Positions 27,228 through 35,519 of a stretch of 64,000 nucleotides of DNA are shown in pieces. The notes under the pieces are model-generated. The model searched no databases. It saw only the letters and a list, made by a program, of their open reading frames with translations, and was not told the origin of the DNA. The stretch lies in assembly GCA_009695205.1 (NCBI GenBank), contig SIBK01000007.1, positions 22,343 through 86,342 on the forward strand. The letters run 5' to 3'. The position numbers were made by a program, and so were the translations under genes. Source of the DNA: Pedosphaera sp. GTDB lineage: Bacteria; Verrucomicrobiota; Verrucomicrobiia; Limisphaerales; UBA9464. Position 1 is the first letter of the stretch. Every line of letters begins with the position of its first letter.

Positions 27228-28001
27228 ATGACCAAATTGCTGCAACTATTCGGGATGCCCGATGTGGCTTCGGCGCACGGCGCAGGCCTGGATGATCTGA
27301 TCGGGTACGTTCACCTGCTGATGCTCCTCCTCTTCGTGGGCTGGTTCGCCTATTTCCTCGTCGCTATTACAAAGTTTCGCAAATCGGCCAATGCCAAGGC
27401 GGACTATTTAGGGGTTAAGGGCCACATGAATTCGTACCTGGAGCTAGGGTTGGCGATTGTTGAGGCCGTCTTGCTTATTGGGTTCGCCATACCTCTCTGG
27501 GCCCGGGCGGTGGATCGTCTGCCGACGGCTGCCGAGAATCCGGTCGAAATCCAAGTGATGGCCATGCAATTCTCCTGGAACGCGCATTTTGCAGGTCCGG
27601 ACGGCAAGTGGGGCCTACAGGACACCCGTTTTGCCAGCTCGGGGAATCCGTTTGGTGTTGACCCAAAAAACGCCGAAGGCAAAGACGATGTTGCCACCGT
27701 CAGCAACGAGGAATTTCTTCTCCCCATCAACCGCCCGGTGATCGCCAAGCTTTCGAGCATGGACGTTATTCACTGTTTCAAACTGCTGGAAATGCGGGTC
27801 ACCCAAGACTGCGTCCCCGGCTTGAGCATTCCAGTCCACTTCACTCCGACTAAATTAGGAAAATATAGCATCATGTGCGCCCAGTTATGCGGCAACGGCC
27901 ATTCTAAGATGCGCGGCTATTACCGGGTTGTTGCGAAGGATGAATTTGACAAGTGGTATGCGGAAAAATCCAAAGCCGGAGCTGGGACCAGCTTCGAGTA
28001 A
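27228..28001 (+). CDS. ctaC: Cytochrome c oxidase subunit II
   Basis: 257 residues from ATG 27228. Two N-terminal helices are followed by a cupredoxin domain. The CuA site is complete: His in MDVIHCFKL, then CAQLCGNGHSKM with two Cys, His and Met. The aromatic electron-entry region (AMQFSWNAHF) is present. No fused cytochrome c domain follows, so an external cytochrome or cupredoxin must donate electrons; the cupredoxin at 20640 is a candidate. Position last among the subunits is unusual, as subunit II often comes first. Confidence 0.94.
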   Translation: MTKLLQLFGMPDVASAHGAGLDDLIGYVHLLMLLLFVGWFAYFLVAITKFRKSANAKADYLGVKGHMNSYLELGLAIVEAVLLIGFAIPLWARAVDRLPTAAENPVEIQVMAMQFSWNAHFAGPDGKWGLQDTRFASSGNPFGVDPKNAEGKDDVATVSNEEFLLPINRPVIAKLSSMDVIHCFKLLEMRVTQDCVPGLSIPVHFTPTKLGKYSIMCAQLCGNGHSKMRGYYRVVAKDEFDKWYAEKSKAGAGTSFE

Positions 28002-28004
28002 CCT

Positions 28005-28748
28005 TTGCCGGACTGGCTCCTCCACGCTTTGACGCGCGGCCGCTGGTTTTCGCCAGCGGCCGTTTTCTTGCCCAGCCTCCTCAATCTCTCGCTTCTGACA
28101 CCTCCTGAAAGTCTCCATTCCTCCGTTGTTCCCCGCAACGTATCTGGAAAGGCATTCCCCCGAGTTGCCTGGTTTTTGCTGATTGCCTCAATGCTGGCAG
28201 TAACGGTCGGTTACTGGCTTTCATCGCCGGCAGAGACGTTGCCCATCATCGGCCATGTGCATGAATTCACGCTGACAAATCAACTCGGTGCGCCGGTCAC
28301 CCGCGTCTCTCTCGCAGACAAGGTCCACGTTTTCAACATCATCTTCTCCCGGTGCCCGACTCAATGCCACATTCTCTCGCACCAGATGGCGCAGGTGCAG
28401 CGTGGATCACCCGACGGCGTCGCGCTCTGGTCTCTCACCGCGGATCCGGAGTACGACACCCCCGCGGTGCTCGCTCGGTACGGAGCGGACCACGGGGCAA
28501 ACCCAGCTGTCTGGCAGTTTCTCACCGGCCCGAAGCGGGAGGTGTATCGGTTTGCATCGGCGGATCTGCTGTTCTCGGTAATGGAAAACGCCAATCCGAA
28601 GAGCACCCGACTCGATGAATTGTTCATTCACTCCGCCGACTTCGTGTTAGTGGATCGGCAGGGACGACTGCGTGCGGTTGTTCACGGTGAGGAACCGCAC
28701 GCGGATAGAAAGGTTCTCAAGTATGTGCGCGCGCTACTGCGTGAATAG
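28005..28748 (+). CDS. SCO1/SenC-family copper chaperone (start uncertain)
   Basis: The frame is given at its full extent. SCO features: one membrane helix (VAWFLLIASMLAVTVGYWL), the copper/redox motif RCPTQC (CxxxC), and a distal His in IHSADFVLVD. SCO proteins deliver copper to the CuA site of subunit II. The first part of the frame overlaps a strong terminator hairpin (28037-28066), so translation probably starts later; ATG 28191 lies within the helix, and no ATG or GTG is available just before it. A non-standard start, or TTG 28005 with the leader, is possible. Stop at 28746-28748 is clear. Confidence 0.78.
   Translation: MPDWLLHALTRGRWFSPAAVFLPSLLNLSLLTPPESLHSSVVPRNVSGKAFPRVAWFLLIASMLAVTVGYWLSSPAETLPIIGHVHEFTLTNQLGAPVTRVSLADKVHVFNIIFSRCPTQCHILSHQMAQVQRGSPDGVALWSLTADPEYDTPAVLARYGADHGANPAVWQFLTGPKREVYRFASADLLFSVMENANPKSTRLDELFIHSADFVLVDRQGRLRAVVHGEEPHADRKVLKYVRALLRE
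28037..28066 (+). terminator. Rho-independent terminator after ctaC
   Basis: CGGCCGCTGG (28037-28046) pairs perfectly with CCAGCGGCCG (28053-28062) over the loop TTTTCG, followed by TTTTC. This is a strong intrinsic terminator 36 bases after the subunit II stop. Confidence 0.8.
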
Positions 28749-28826
28749 TGAGTCTGAGCCCGGACCGCATCTCACTCAAAGAAGCTTGATTCATCTTCCT
28801 ACCGCGGCTACCTATTTTTGATCTCC

Positions 28827-29261
28827 ATGACTCTCGACCTACCGCTAGTGAATGCGTGCCTCAATGGAACCAGTGGCTGCCTTCTTGTGCTGGGACTCGT
28901 TTTTATCAAGAAAGGCCGCAGGGAGGCGCATCAACGCTGTATGGTTTCGGCGTTCGCGACCTCGTGCGTATTTCTGGTGTCCTACCTGATCCACAAGATC
29001 TTCGTGGTTCACGGCGTAAACACACCCTTCCCGGGGCCTGTGTTCTTGAAGCCCTGGTATCTGTCGATGCTTTTCACGCATGTCGTACTCGCGATCGCCA
29101 TTGTGCCGCTCGCGCTCCTGACGATTGTACGAGGAATCAAGGGCCGACTGGATCTGCATCGCAAAATTGCCCGAATTACTTGGCCCATTTGGATGTACGT
29201 CAGCGTGACGGGCGTGTTGATCTATCTGGCCCTCTATCAGATTTGGAGCCCGGTGCGATAA
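28827..29261 (+). CDS. DUF420 membrane protein
   Basis: 144 residues from ATG 28827 (TTG 28818 in frame is an alternative). Four hydrophobic helices with typical DUF420 (YozB/CtaM-like) features: LNGTSGCLLVLG, the HQRCM segment, SYLIHKI, and HRKIARITWPIWMYVSVTG. Members are commonly found beside cytochrome oxidase or SCO genes, and CtaM of this type has been linked to haem-copper oxidase maturation. It follows the SCO gene by 78 bases. A maturation role here is inferred from family and context. Confidence 0.85.
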   Translation: MTLDLPLVNACLNGTSGCLLVLGLVFIKKGRREAHQRCMVSAFATSCVFLVSYLIHKIFVVHGVNTPFPGPVFLKPWYLSMLFTHVVLAIAIVPLALLTIVRGIKGRLDLHRKIARITWPIWMYVSVTGVLIYLALYQIWSPVR

Positions 29262-29389
29262 TCTTGAACGAGTTGGGGTGAGAACCGACGGGTTTGGGGT
29301 GCGGGGGTATCGGGGAAACCCTGTCAGATAGTTCCCAGAACGTCTTGGACAGCGATTTCAAGTTCGGAGTCCGCGAAGGAGGCTCAGGG

Positions 29390-29839
29390 TTAGCCGGGAA
29401 GGAGCCGTCCCACGATCTGACTTAACGTTCGGCCATCCACTCGGCCGGCAGCCTTGGATTGGGCCACTTTCATCACCGCTCCCATGTCCTTCTTGCTCGT
29501 CGCACCCGCCTCGGCAATTGCTGCCAGCACGATAGCCTCCGCTTCCGCCGGGGAGAGCGCCTTTGGAAGATACTCCTCGAGCACGGCCAGTTCGGCCTTT
29601 TCCTTGGCCGCAAGATCCTGCCGGCCACCGCGGTCAAATTCCTCGAAGGCGTCACGCCGTTTCTTAGCTTCCTTCTGGATGACGCCTAGGATGTCAGCGT
29701 CGGAAAGAGTTTCGGTCTTTCTCTCAATCTGGACGTAGCCGATGGCGGATTTGAGCATTCGCAAGGCCCCAGTCCGGTCGGTGTTGCGGGCCATCATGGA
29801 GGCCTTGAGTTCGTCGGCGATGCGTTGTAGTAAACTCAT
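29390..29839 (-). CDS. YqeY/GatB-like protein
   Basis: 149 residues from ATG 29837-29839, a usual length for YqeY. Typical segments are RTGALRMLKSAI, DADILGVIQKEAKKRRDA, VLEEYLPKALSP and KKDMGAVMKVA. It shares a helical tail domain with GatB of the tRNA amidotransferase, but lone YqeY proteins have no established enzyme activity. It starts two bases after the UVR-motif gene ends, so the two form an operon. Confidence 0.92.
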   Translation of the reverse strand: MSLLQRIADELKASMMARNTDRTGALRMLKSAIGYVQIERKTETLSDADILGVIQKEAKKRRDAFEEFDRGGRQDLAAKEKAELAVLEEYLPKALSPAEAEAIVLAAIAEAGATSKKDMGAVMKVAQSKAAGRVDGRTLSQIVGRLLPG

Positions 29840-29841
29840 GG

Positions 29842-30600
29842 TCAGGGTTCTTCCATTTTCCGTAATTGATCACGGACGCGGGCCGCCCGTTCATAGTCTT
29901 CGAGCCGGATGGCTTCCGAAAGTTGATCCTGCAATTTTTCCAATTCGCTCAAAGGCTTACGTGAGCGCATCTCCTGGAGCCATTGGCGCAGCGATGCCAG
30001 TTCGCCGCTGCTTTCCATCAAATCCTCCCTACCGTGTTCGCGATAGAAATCATCGAGAGTGCCAATGCCGTCTTCGATCAGATGAATCGCGGCCTCATGC
30101 TGACCTGCTTTGAGTGCTTTCGTTCCCACGGCACGAGTTCGCATCATCAGGGTTTGGGGTAGAAACTGATTCAGCGACCATCCCAATTCGTCGCTCGCGG
30201 CGAAAGCGGTCGCGAACTCACACGCGTCCTCGTTGCGATCGGCGTCCCGGACGACGGCATCATAGTCTTCGAGCTGAAACAGGCAGATGTACCGGTGGTG
30301 ATATTGAATCGCCTCCTGCTGGAGCCGTGAGCAATCCTCAGGCTTCAATTCGAATCGGCCTTCCTCGCTTCCAACCTCGGTTTGGCTCTTTTCCAGACGT
30401 GCCTTGAAACATTCCAACCAAGATTCGTGCCCCAGTGGCCGCTTGCCATCCGGCCTGCCCTCGGCGTGCATTTGTAGGATGCCAAGATCAACCCGGAGCT
30501 GAATTCGTTCGCGGCCGTCGCGACCCTTGAACCGGCGGGCCACGACGTGACCTGGCACATAGTCCCAGTCCCGGAGCAAGGTACTCATGTCGTAGTTCAC
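29842..30600 (-). CDS. UVR-motif protein of unknown function
   Basis: 252 residues from GTG at 30598-30600; ATG at 30586-30588 (residue 5) is equally possible. The C-terminus contains a UvrB/UvrC motif (LSEAIRLEDYERAARVRDQL). The N-terminal half is beta-rich (LRVDLGILQMHAEGRPDG) and the middle contains TPR-like helices (HRYICLFQLEDYDAVVRDAD). UVR motifs mediate protein contacts in UvrBC and also occur in stress regulators such as McsA; no zinc Cys pairs are seen. Tightly linked to yqeY. The role is unknown. Confidence 0.82.
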   Translation of the reverse strand: MNYDMSTLLRDWDYVPGHVVARRFKGRDGRERIQLRVDLGILQMHAEGRPDGKRPLGHESWLECFKARLEKSQTEVGSEEGRFELKPEDCSRLQQEAIQYHHRYICLFQLEDYDAVVRDADRNEDACEFATAFAASDELGWSLNQFLPQTLMMRTRAVGTKALKAGQHEAAIHLIEDGIGTLDDFYREHGREDLMESSGELASLRQWLQEMRSRKPLSELEKLQDQLSEAIRLEDYERAARVRDQLRKMEEP

Positions 30601-30668
30601 GCCCCCACTATGGTGGTCGGACTGGAAAGCGTCAACGGGCGGCAGGCATACCTCCGGCGCCCGGTAAA

Positions 30669-30686
30669 GCCCGCCCCGGGGCGGGC
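30669..30686 (-). terminator. Perfect GC palindrome after the glycosyltransferase gene
   Basis: GCCCGCCCC-GGGGCGGGC, 18 bases, eight bases beyond the glycosyltransferase stop on the minus strand and followed there by TTTA. Probably an intrinsic terminator or pause hairpin; the T run is short. Confidence 0.45.
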
Positions 30687-30693
30687 CAGACGT

Positions 30694-31518
30694 TCAATTC
30701 GGCCCACCCCGGCGCGGCGGTGGGGCGTTTAGTTTTCGATACAGCCATGCTTCCAGGGGGGCCAGGGGTCTGAGCACTCCGTGAAAAGGAGAGTAGAGCA
30801 GGCGGAGTCGTGCTAGCGACAGGACCATGTTGGCGGATGTCCGGGCGTTAAATGAAACCTTTGAACCGGTTTGATCGTTCCATTCCGTGGGCACCTCCTT
30901 CACGGTGAAACCGGCACGGCGAATCGAGTAAAGCAGGTTCACGTCGAAGGCGAGGTCGGCCAGGCGGAGATAGGAATGCACTTTTTCGATGGCTTCGCGA
31001 CGCATCACTTTAGCGCCACATTGCGTATCGCGGATGCCCATCCAGAAAAACCCCTCGACAAAGAGATGAAACAGTCGGCTCGCAAAGCGCCGCTTCTCCG
31101 GTTGTGCATGTGTGATCTTTGCTCCGGGCATCCAGCGGGAGGCAATTACTGCATCCGCTTCGTGGGAATTGCAGCGGGTGACGAGATCAAGAAAGGCGGC
31201 CGGTGGGGTCGCCCCATCCGCGTCTACGTATCCCACCAGATTCGCCAGCGGCCAGAGTTTCAGTCCTTCAATCAGAGCGCCGCCCTTACCGATTGGATCG
31301 GGAAACACCAGATGTGAAATCGCCGGGTGCCGGGATTCCGCCTCCTGCACGACACCGAGCGTATTGTCCCGGCACCCGTTCAACACGACGACGATGCTTA
31401 CCGTTCCCGAGTAGTGATCCCGCAAGAAGGACCCGTACCGCTCGAGGGTCGGACCAATCCGCCGTTCCTCGTTATACGCGGGAATCAGCAGAAGCAGGCT
31501 GGTGGGAGTCTCGGGCAA
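30694..31518 (-). CDS. Family 2 glycosyltransferase (dolichyl-phosphate glucosyltransferase-like)
   Basis: About 274 residues from TTG at 31516-31518, 14 bases after the eboF-like gene; the frame extends to 31653 but would overlap that gene by 122 bases. GT-A fold features: LLLIPAYNEERRIG, VVVLNGCRDNT, NKGKGGALIEG-like KGGALIEGLKLW, the metal-binding GYVDADGATPP, ASRWMPGA, and DTQCGAKVMRREA. It should transfer a sugar from a nucleotide donor to a lipid phosphate or similar acceptor. No C-terminal membrane helices are seen. Placement in one operon with eboD- and eboF-like genes suggests modification of the same unknown metabolite. Confidence 0.82.
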   Translation of the reverse strand: MPETPTSLLLLIPAYNEERRIGPTLERYGSFLRDHYSGTVSIVVVLNGCRDNTLGVVQEAESRHPAISHLVFPDPIGKGGALIEGLKLWPLANLVGYVDADGATPPAAFLDLVTRCNSHEADAVIASRWMPGAKITHAQPEKRRFASRLFHLFVEGFFWMGIRDTQCGAKVMRREAIEKVHSYLRLADLAFDVNLLYSIRRAGFTVKEVPTEWNDQTGSKVSFNARTSANMVLSLARLRLLYSPFHGVLRPLAPLEAWLYRKLNAPPPRRGGPN

Positions 31519-31531
31519 TTCGGGAGGGATA

Positions 31532-32989
31532 CTACGAAAGATTCTTCGCGGAAGGAAGAACGACGTTCGGGCGAGACTCGACCGCCTCTTCCAAGATACC
31601 GCAAACCGCCGTCGATTCCACGCAGGGACCTGGCAGCGGGCGGGGTGACACAATCAAGGGCCAATCCGATCGATTCGCTGGATGGCAGCCGTGGGATCCT
31701 TTAACCAAGCCGGCGTCCAGCGGGATCACGTCCATCAGCATTCGGAACCCTAACTTCTTCTGGAGCAGCCGGGCTGCAATTCTCGCCCGGACCCAGGGAA
31801 TCGCTGGATCGAGGAACAACTCCACGGGATCATAGCCCGGTTTCCGATGGATATCGACACAGCGGGCAAAATCCGGCGCGCGAGTGTCATCGTGCCAATA
31901 GTAATAGGTGAACCATGCGTTTTCTTCGGATACAACCAGAAAGTCCCCTGAGCGGGCATGGAAAAGGCTGCGATCACGTTGGGCTGATGCGTCGAGAACT
32001 TTGGCAACGCCCGGCGTGCTCTCCAGGAGAGAGCGGACGTCCGAGAGAAGGGAACGGTCGTTGACGTAGACGTGAGCGATCTGGTGATCCGCCACGGCGA
32101 ATGCCCGGGAGTTTCCGGCATCGAGCAATTCGAGTCCGAGTTCCTCCTTGATGGTTAGCCAGCCCCGTTCGCGAAACCGGCGGTTCAAGTGAATGGGTGT
32201 GTCGACGGTGGTTATTCCATACTCGCTCAACACAATCACTTGAACGCCCTGGTTTTCGAAAAAATCAACCAACTCACCTGCAACGGCATCGATCCTCTCC
32301 AAATCCCGATAGATCTCTGAACGCGGTTCGCGGCGGGTCGATCCCGGGGCAAGGGTTCCGTACCGCTGAAGATTGTAATCGAGGTGAGGCAGGTATATCA
32401 AACTCAGAGTGGGGCGATACTTTTTTTCAATCCAGCGGGCGGCTTCAGCGATCCAACGCGTGGCGGCATCCGGTCCGCCTTGCGGGGACTTGACTCCAGC
32501 CGCCGGCCCCCAGAATCCTGCGAACGGAAACTCCCCCAAATCCCGTTTTATTTCGGGACGAATCGGCTGCGGCCACGAATGAATGTCGAAAAACTTCCGT
32601 CCGTCGGCCGGATACATCGGCCTCGGAGTGATGGACCAGTCCGCGGTGGTATACATGTTGTACCACCAAAAAAGCTGGGCGCAGGTAAACCCTTGATTCC
32701 GGGCTTTGAGGTGGTCCCAGATTTTTGGTGCTTCGACGAGGCGGTTTGACTGCTTCCAGAAATGCACCTCGGCCAGCTCCCGATTATACCAGCCGTTGGC
32801 CACGATTCCGTGGACCGCTGGCGGCTGGCCGGTAAGGTAGTTGGACTGCGCGGTGCACGTGACGGCCGGGAGTGCGGGAACGATCTCCGCCGAATGGCGG
32901 GTCCGGAGCAATGTCGCGAGACACGGAGTTTGCGGGCCAATCAGCCCGCGAGTCAGACCGACCACGTTAAGAACCGCTGTCCGTTGCAT
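31532..32989 (-). CDS. EboF-like alkaline phosphatase superfamily protein
   Basis: 485 residues from ATG at 32987-32989 (MQRTAVLNVVGLT), a typical start of this family; a longer frame from TTG 33049 overlaps the upstream gene by eight bases. It belongs to the type I phosphodiesterase/nucleotide pyrophosphatase branch: LIGPQTPCLATLL with the nucleophile region, SNYLTGQPPAVHGIVANGW, LIYLPHLDYNLQRYG and VIVLSEYGIT. In known ebo clusters an EboF of this kind follows a dehydroquinate synthase-like EboD, as here. The substrate is unknown. The normal stop codon is TAG. Confidence 0.78.
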   Translation of the reverse strand: MQRTAVLNVVGLTRGLIGPQTPCLATLLRTRHSAEIVPALPAVTCTAQSNYLTGQPPAVHGIVANGWYNRELAEVHFWKQSNRLVEAPKIWDHLKARNQGFTCAQLFWWYNMYTTADWSITPRPMYPADGRKFFDIHSWPQPIRPEIKRDLGEFPFAGFWGPAAGVKSPQGGPDAATRWIAEAARWIEKKYRPTLSLIYLPHLDYNLQRYGTLAPGSTRREPRSEIYRDLERIDAVAGELVDFFENQGVQVIVLSEYGITTVDTPIHLNRRFRERGWLTIKEELGLELLDAGNSRAFAVADHQIAHVYVNDRSLLSDVRSLLESTPGVAKVLDASAQRDRSLFHARSGDFLVVSEENAWFTYYYWHDDTRAPDFARCVDIHRKPGYDPVELFLDPAIPWVRARIAARLLQKKLGFRMLMDVIPLDAGLVKGSHGCHPANRSDWPLIVSPRPLPGPCVESTAVCGILEEAVESRPNVVLPSAKNLS

Positions 32990-33041
32990 CGACCGAGAGT
33001 CCGTCACCCAGTTCGGAAAAACCAGTCCTTCGGAGAGGAGA

Positions 33042-34241
33042 TCAAGCAATGGCGGAGATCGGACGGGCCACGGACGAATTGTGACGCGCCTGAAGTTCCA
33101 GAATACACAGGTTCACCAAGGGCAAGTTGACGTCGTGAACCTCGAATCCCTCGCCGATGTCGCGGAGCATGGTGATGGTCAAATCCCCCCCGAGATGCTC
33201 ACGAAACTCCTCCAGTCCGCCGGTCACAAGCAATCGGCCCGATGAGTCCTCGTGCAGCAGCTCCACGGCGAAGAGTTCGAACCCGAGTTTCTCGAGCAGG
33301 GTCAAAATCCTTTCGGCCGCGGGTGCTGGGAGATGGCCCATTCGTCGGGAATAGATCACGTCAAGGGCGATACCAATGGCCACCGCCTCGCCATGACGCA
33401 GGCGGTACTCGGAGAGTTGTTCGAGTTTGTGGGCGGCCCAATGGCCGAAATCCAGAGGGCGGGCGCTGCCAATTTCAAAGGGATCGCCGCTCCCAGAAAT
33501 GTGGTCGAGGTGCAGTTCAGCGCTCCGGTGGATGAGGTACTGCATGGCCGCTTGCTCAAACCGAGCGAGAGCGGAGGCGTCTTGTTCCAGGCGCGCAAAA
33601 AAATGGCCGTCACGAATGCAGGCAACTTTTACTGCCTCTACAAAGCCGGCCCGCTTGTCGCGGGGCGAAAGCGTGGCGAGCAGGTTAAAGTCGTTGATCA
33701 CCGCGAAGGGTGGGGCGAAAGTCCCTATGAAATTCTTTTTGCTGAACGCGTTGATACCATTCTTAACGCCAACGCCGGAGTCATCTTGCGCCAGCGTCGT
33801 TGTCGGAATGCGGATCAAGCGTACGCCGCGATGGGCAGTGGCGGCGGCCAGTCCCACCATATCCAGCAGAGCACCGCCACCGACGACCACGAGATAACTG
33901 TGGCGGTCGATGTGATAGCGGTCGATCAAGGCATGGATTTCCGAGACTCGGAAGTAGGCATTCTTCACCGCTTCGCCGCCGACCATGAGCACGGGCAAGC
34001 CAGTGAGCTGAATTGAGGGATGTTGTTCGAAGTAGGCCGAAATCTCCCGAAGCAGTGCGGCGTTTGCCTCCGCCAGGGATTCGTCCACGACGCACAGAAC
34101 CTTGGTTGAGCGTTGGAAACTTGCCGGACGGCCTTCGCTGATGACGGCCGCCAGAGTAGGGTTCGTTCGGGCAAAGACGTCGAGGGTGAAGTGCACTTGA
34201 TGCCTCCACTCCACACGAATGATTCGCTCAATGACGGACAT
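33042..34241 (-). CDS. EboD-like 3-dehydroquinate synthase family protein
   Basis: 399 residues from ATG 34239-34241. Sugar-phosphate cyclase fold: the NAD-binding VVVGGGALLDMVGLAAATAHRG, PTTTLAQDDSGVGVKNGIN, and three zinc ligands Glu (GFVEAVKVACI), His (LDFGHWAAHKLE) and His (RLRHGEAVAIGI). Compared with housekeeping AroB it is longer and lies beside an eboF-like gene, so it is assigned to the ebo type rather than to aromatic amino acid synthesis. The product may be a cyclitol-like metabolite. Other ebo genes (eboA, B, C, E) are not in the window. Confidence 0.8.
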   Translation of the reverse strand: MSVIERIIRVEWRHQVHFTLDVFARTNPTLAAVISEGRPASFQRSTKVLCVVDESLAEANAALLREISAYFEQHPSIQLTGLPVLMVGGEAVKNAYFRVSEIHALIDRYHIDRHSYLVVVGGGALLDMVGLAAATAHRGVRLIRIPTTTLAQDDSGVGVKNGINAFSKKNFIGTFAPPFAVINDFNLLATLSPRDKRAGFVEAVKVACIRDGHFFARLEQDASALARFEQAAMQYLIHRSAELHLDHISGSGDPFEIGSARPLDFGHWAAHKLEQLSEYRLRHGEAVAIGIALDVIYSRRMGHLPAPAAERILTLLEKLGFELFAVELLHEDSSGRLLVTGGLEEFREHLGGDLTITMLRDIGEGFEVHDVNLPLVNLCILELQARHNSSVARPISAIA

Positions 34242-34634
34242 GTGCGAGCAGTCTGCCTTTGCCTTAAACGATTTGCAAATCGGCCTTTATCGCTCCCGGG
34301 GGTTCAACGCCGGGTTACGAGTCAGACCGTGCAAGTCCCGAAAGGATGGTTGGCAATTAATCGCACAGGATGGGACACCGTTTCTTCGCGGGCAAAACGG
34401 GTTAAGAGTACCCAGGACGTCGGGATGTGCTCCTGCGCGGGATGGGGGATGAGCGAGGCCAACTTCGGTATGGACGTAGGGCAGCAAACGGGGGATAAAC
34501 GGGGAATCTAGCCCCCGCCATGTCGCCCGACGATCGTTTGGGGACGTCCTGAAAGAGCTTAACTGAGGTGATTCGGAGAGATTCCGGGCGGCAGTTCCTT
34601 GAACTAATTCGACTGTTTTGGACTGGAGTGATTT
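34242..34634. other. Intergenic region, divergent promoters
   Basis: 393 bases between the divergent eboD-like and pseudopilin genes. Short frames here lack features of real genes. A segment around 34400-34430 (GAGTACCCAGGACGTCGGGA) resembles, at roughly three quarters identity by eye, one at 61611-61635 in another gene-free stretch. Promoters for both flanking genes must lie here, but none is unambiguous. Confidence 0.35.
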
Positions 34635-35495
34635 ATGAAAGCCATATTACCACGGCGTTTAAACCCGCTTCTTCGCGGTTTCACACTGATCGAGCTGCTG
34701 GTCGTCATTGCGATTATTGCGATTCTCGCCGGCATGCTTCTGCCGGCGTTGGGCAAGGCCAAGGATCGTGCCATGCTCGCCAACGACCTTAACAACATCA
34801 AACAGGTGCTTCTGAGCGGCCACATGTTCGCAGGCGATAACAATGATTACCTGCCATTTTGTGGCTGGGGCGGACTGCCGGATCGCGACAGTTGGGCCTA
34901 TTCAAAGGATTTGATCAAATACCCGGGAGCAGGCAAAAACGACGCAATCACCTTTTCGAACCAGGTCCAGATGTTCAAAAAGGGGCAGCTTGGACCCTAC
35001 ATCCAGTCGGAGAAGGTGCTGACTTGCCCGAAGGATTTTGTAGAACGTCAAACTGGGGTGAAACTCAAGCAGTACATTCGGCGCGATATCAAGATCACCA
35101 GCTACCTTTGGAACGGTGCGATCAATGGGTTCGACTCAGGCGATGTCAATCGCATCAGCATGTCCAAGTGGACACTGGGCACGTTTCGTCCCACCGGAAT
35201 GCTCATGTGGGAGGCGGATGAGATGCAGAGCGATTACGTTTTCAATGATGCCAGCAGCACGCCCCACGAGGGGATTTCGAGACGGCACGGCTCGAGTCGG
35301 ATCCCCAAGGATCAAAGCGAAAAAGTGGCTGGCATCGCCACGTTCGGCAACTTGACGGGTTCCGCCTTCACGGTGCCACTGGCGAAGTGGCTCTCGCGCG
35401 AGATGGCAGGGCCGGCGATCTGGCCTTTATCCCCCACATTTGATGGGCCCAACGATGCGTGGTACGTCCCCGGCACAAAGGATGGTTTAAACTGA
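34635..35495 (+). CDS. Prepilin-type pseudopilin of the verrucomicrobial kind
   Basis: 286 residues from ATG 34635. The class III leader is clear: basic RRLNPLLRG, cleavage after Gly, then FTLIELLVVIAIIAILAG with Glu5, and the verrucomicrobial MLLPALGKAKDRA. The rest resembles the DUF1559-like, H-X9-DG family secreted pilin-like proteins (AGDNNDYLPFCGW; HEGISRRHG). PilD-type peptidase would cleave it. Such proteins are numerous in Planctomycetes and Verrucomicrobia; their individual role is unknown. Downstream hydrolase starts after 24 bases. Confidence 0.9.
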   Translation: MKAILPRRLNPLLRGFTLIELLVVIAIIAILAGMLLPALGKAKDRAMLANDLNNIKQVLLSGHMFAGDNNDYLPFCGWGGLPDRDSWAYSKDLIKYPGAGKNDAITFSNQVQMFKKGQLGPYIQSEKVLTCPKDFVERQTGVKLKQYIRRDIKITSYLWNGAINGFDSGDVNRISMSKWTLGTFRPTGMLMWEADEMQSDYVFNDASSTPHEGISRRHGSSRIPKDQSEKVAGIATFGNLTGSAFTVPLAKWLSREMAGPAIWPLSPTFDGPNDAWYVPGTKDGLN

Positions 35496-35519
35496 CGATG
35501 AACGATAGAACATTGCTAT

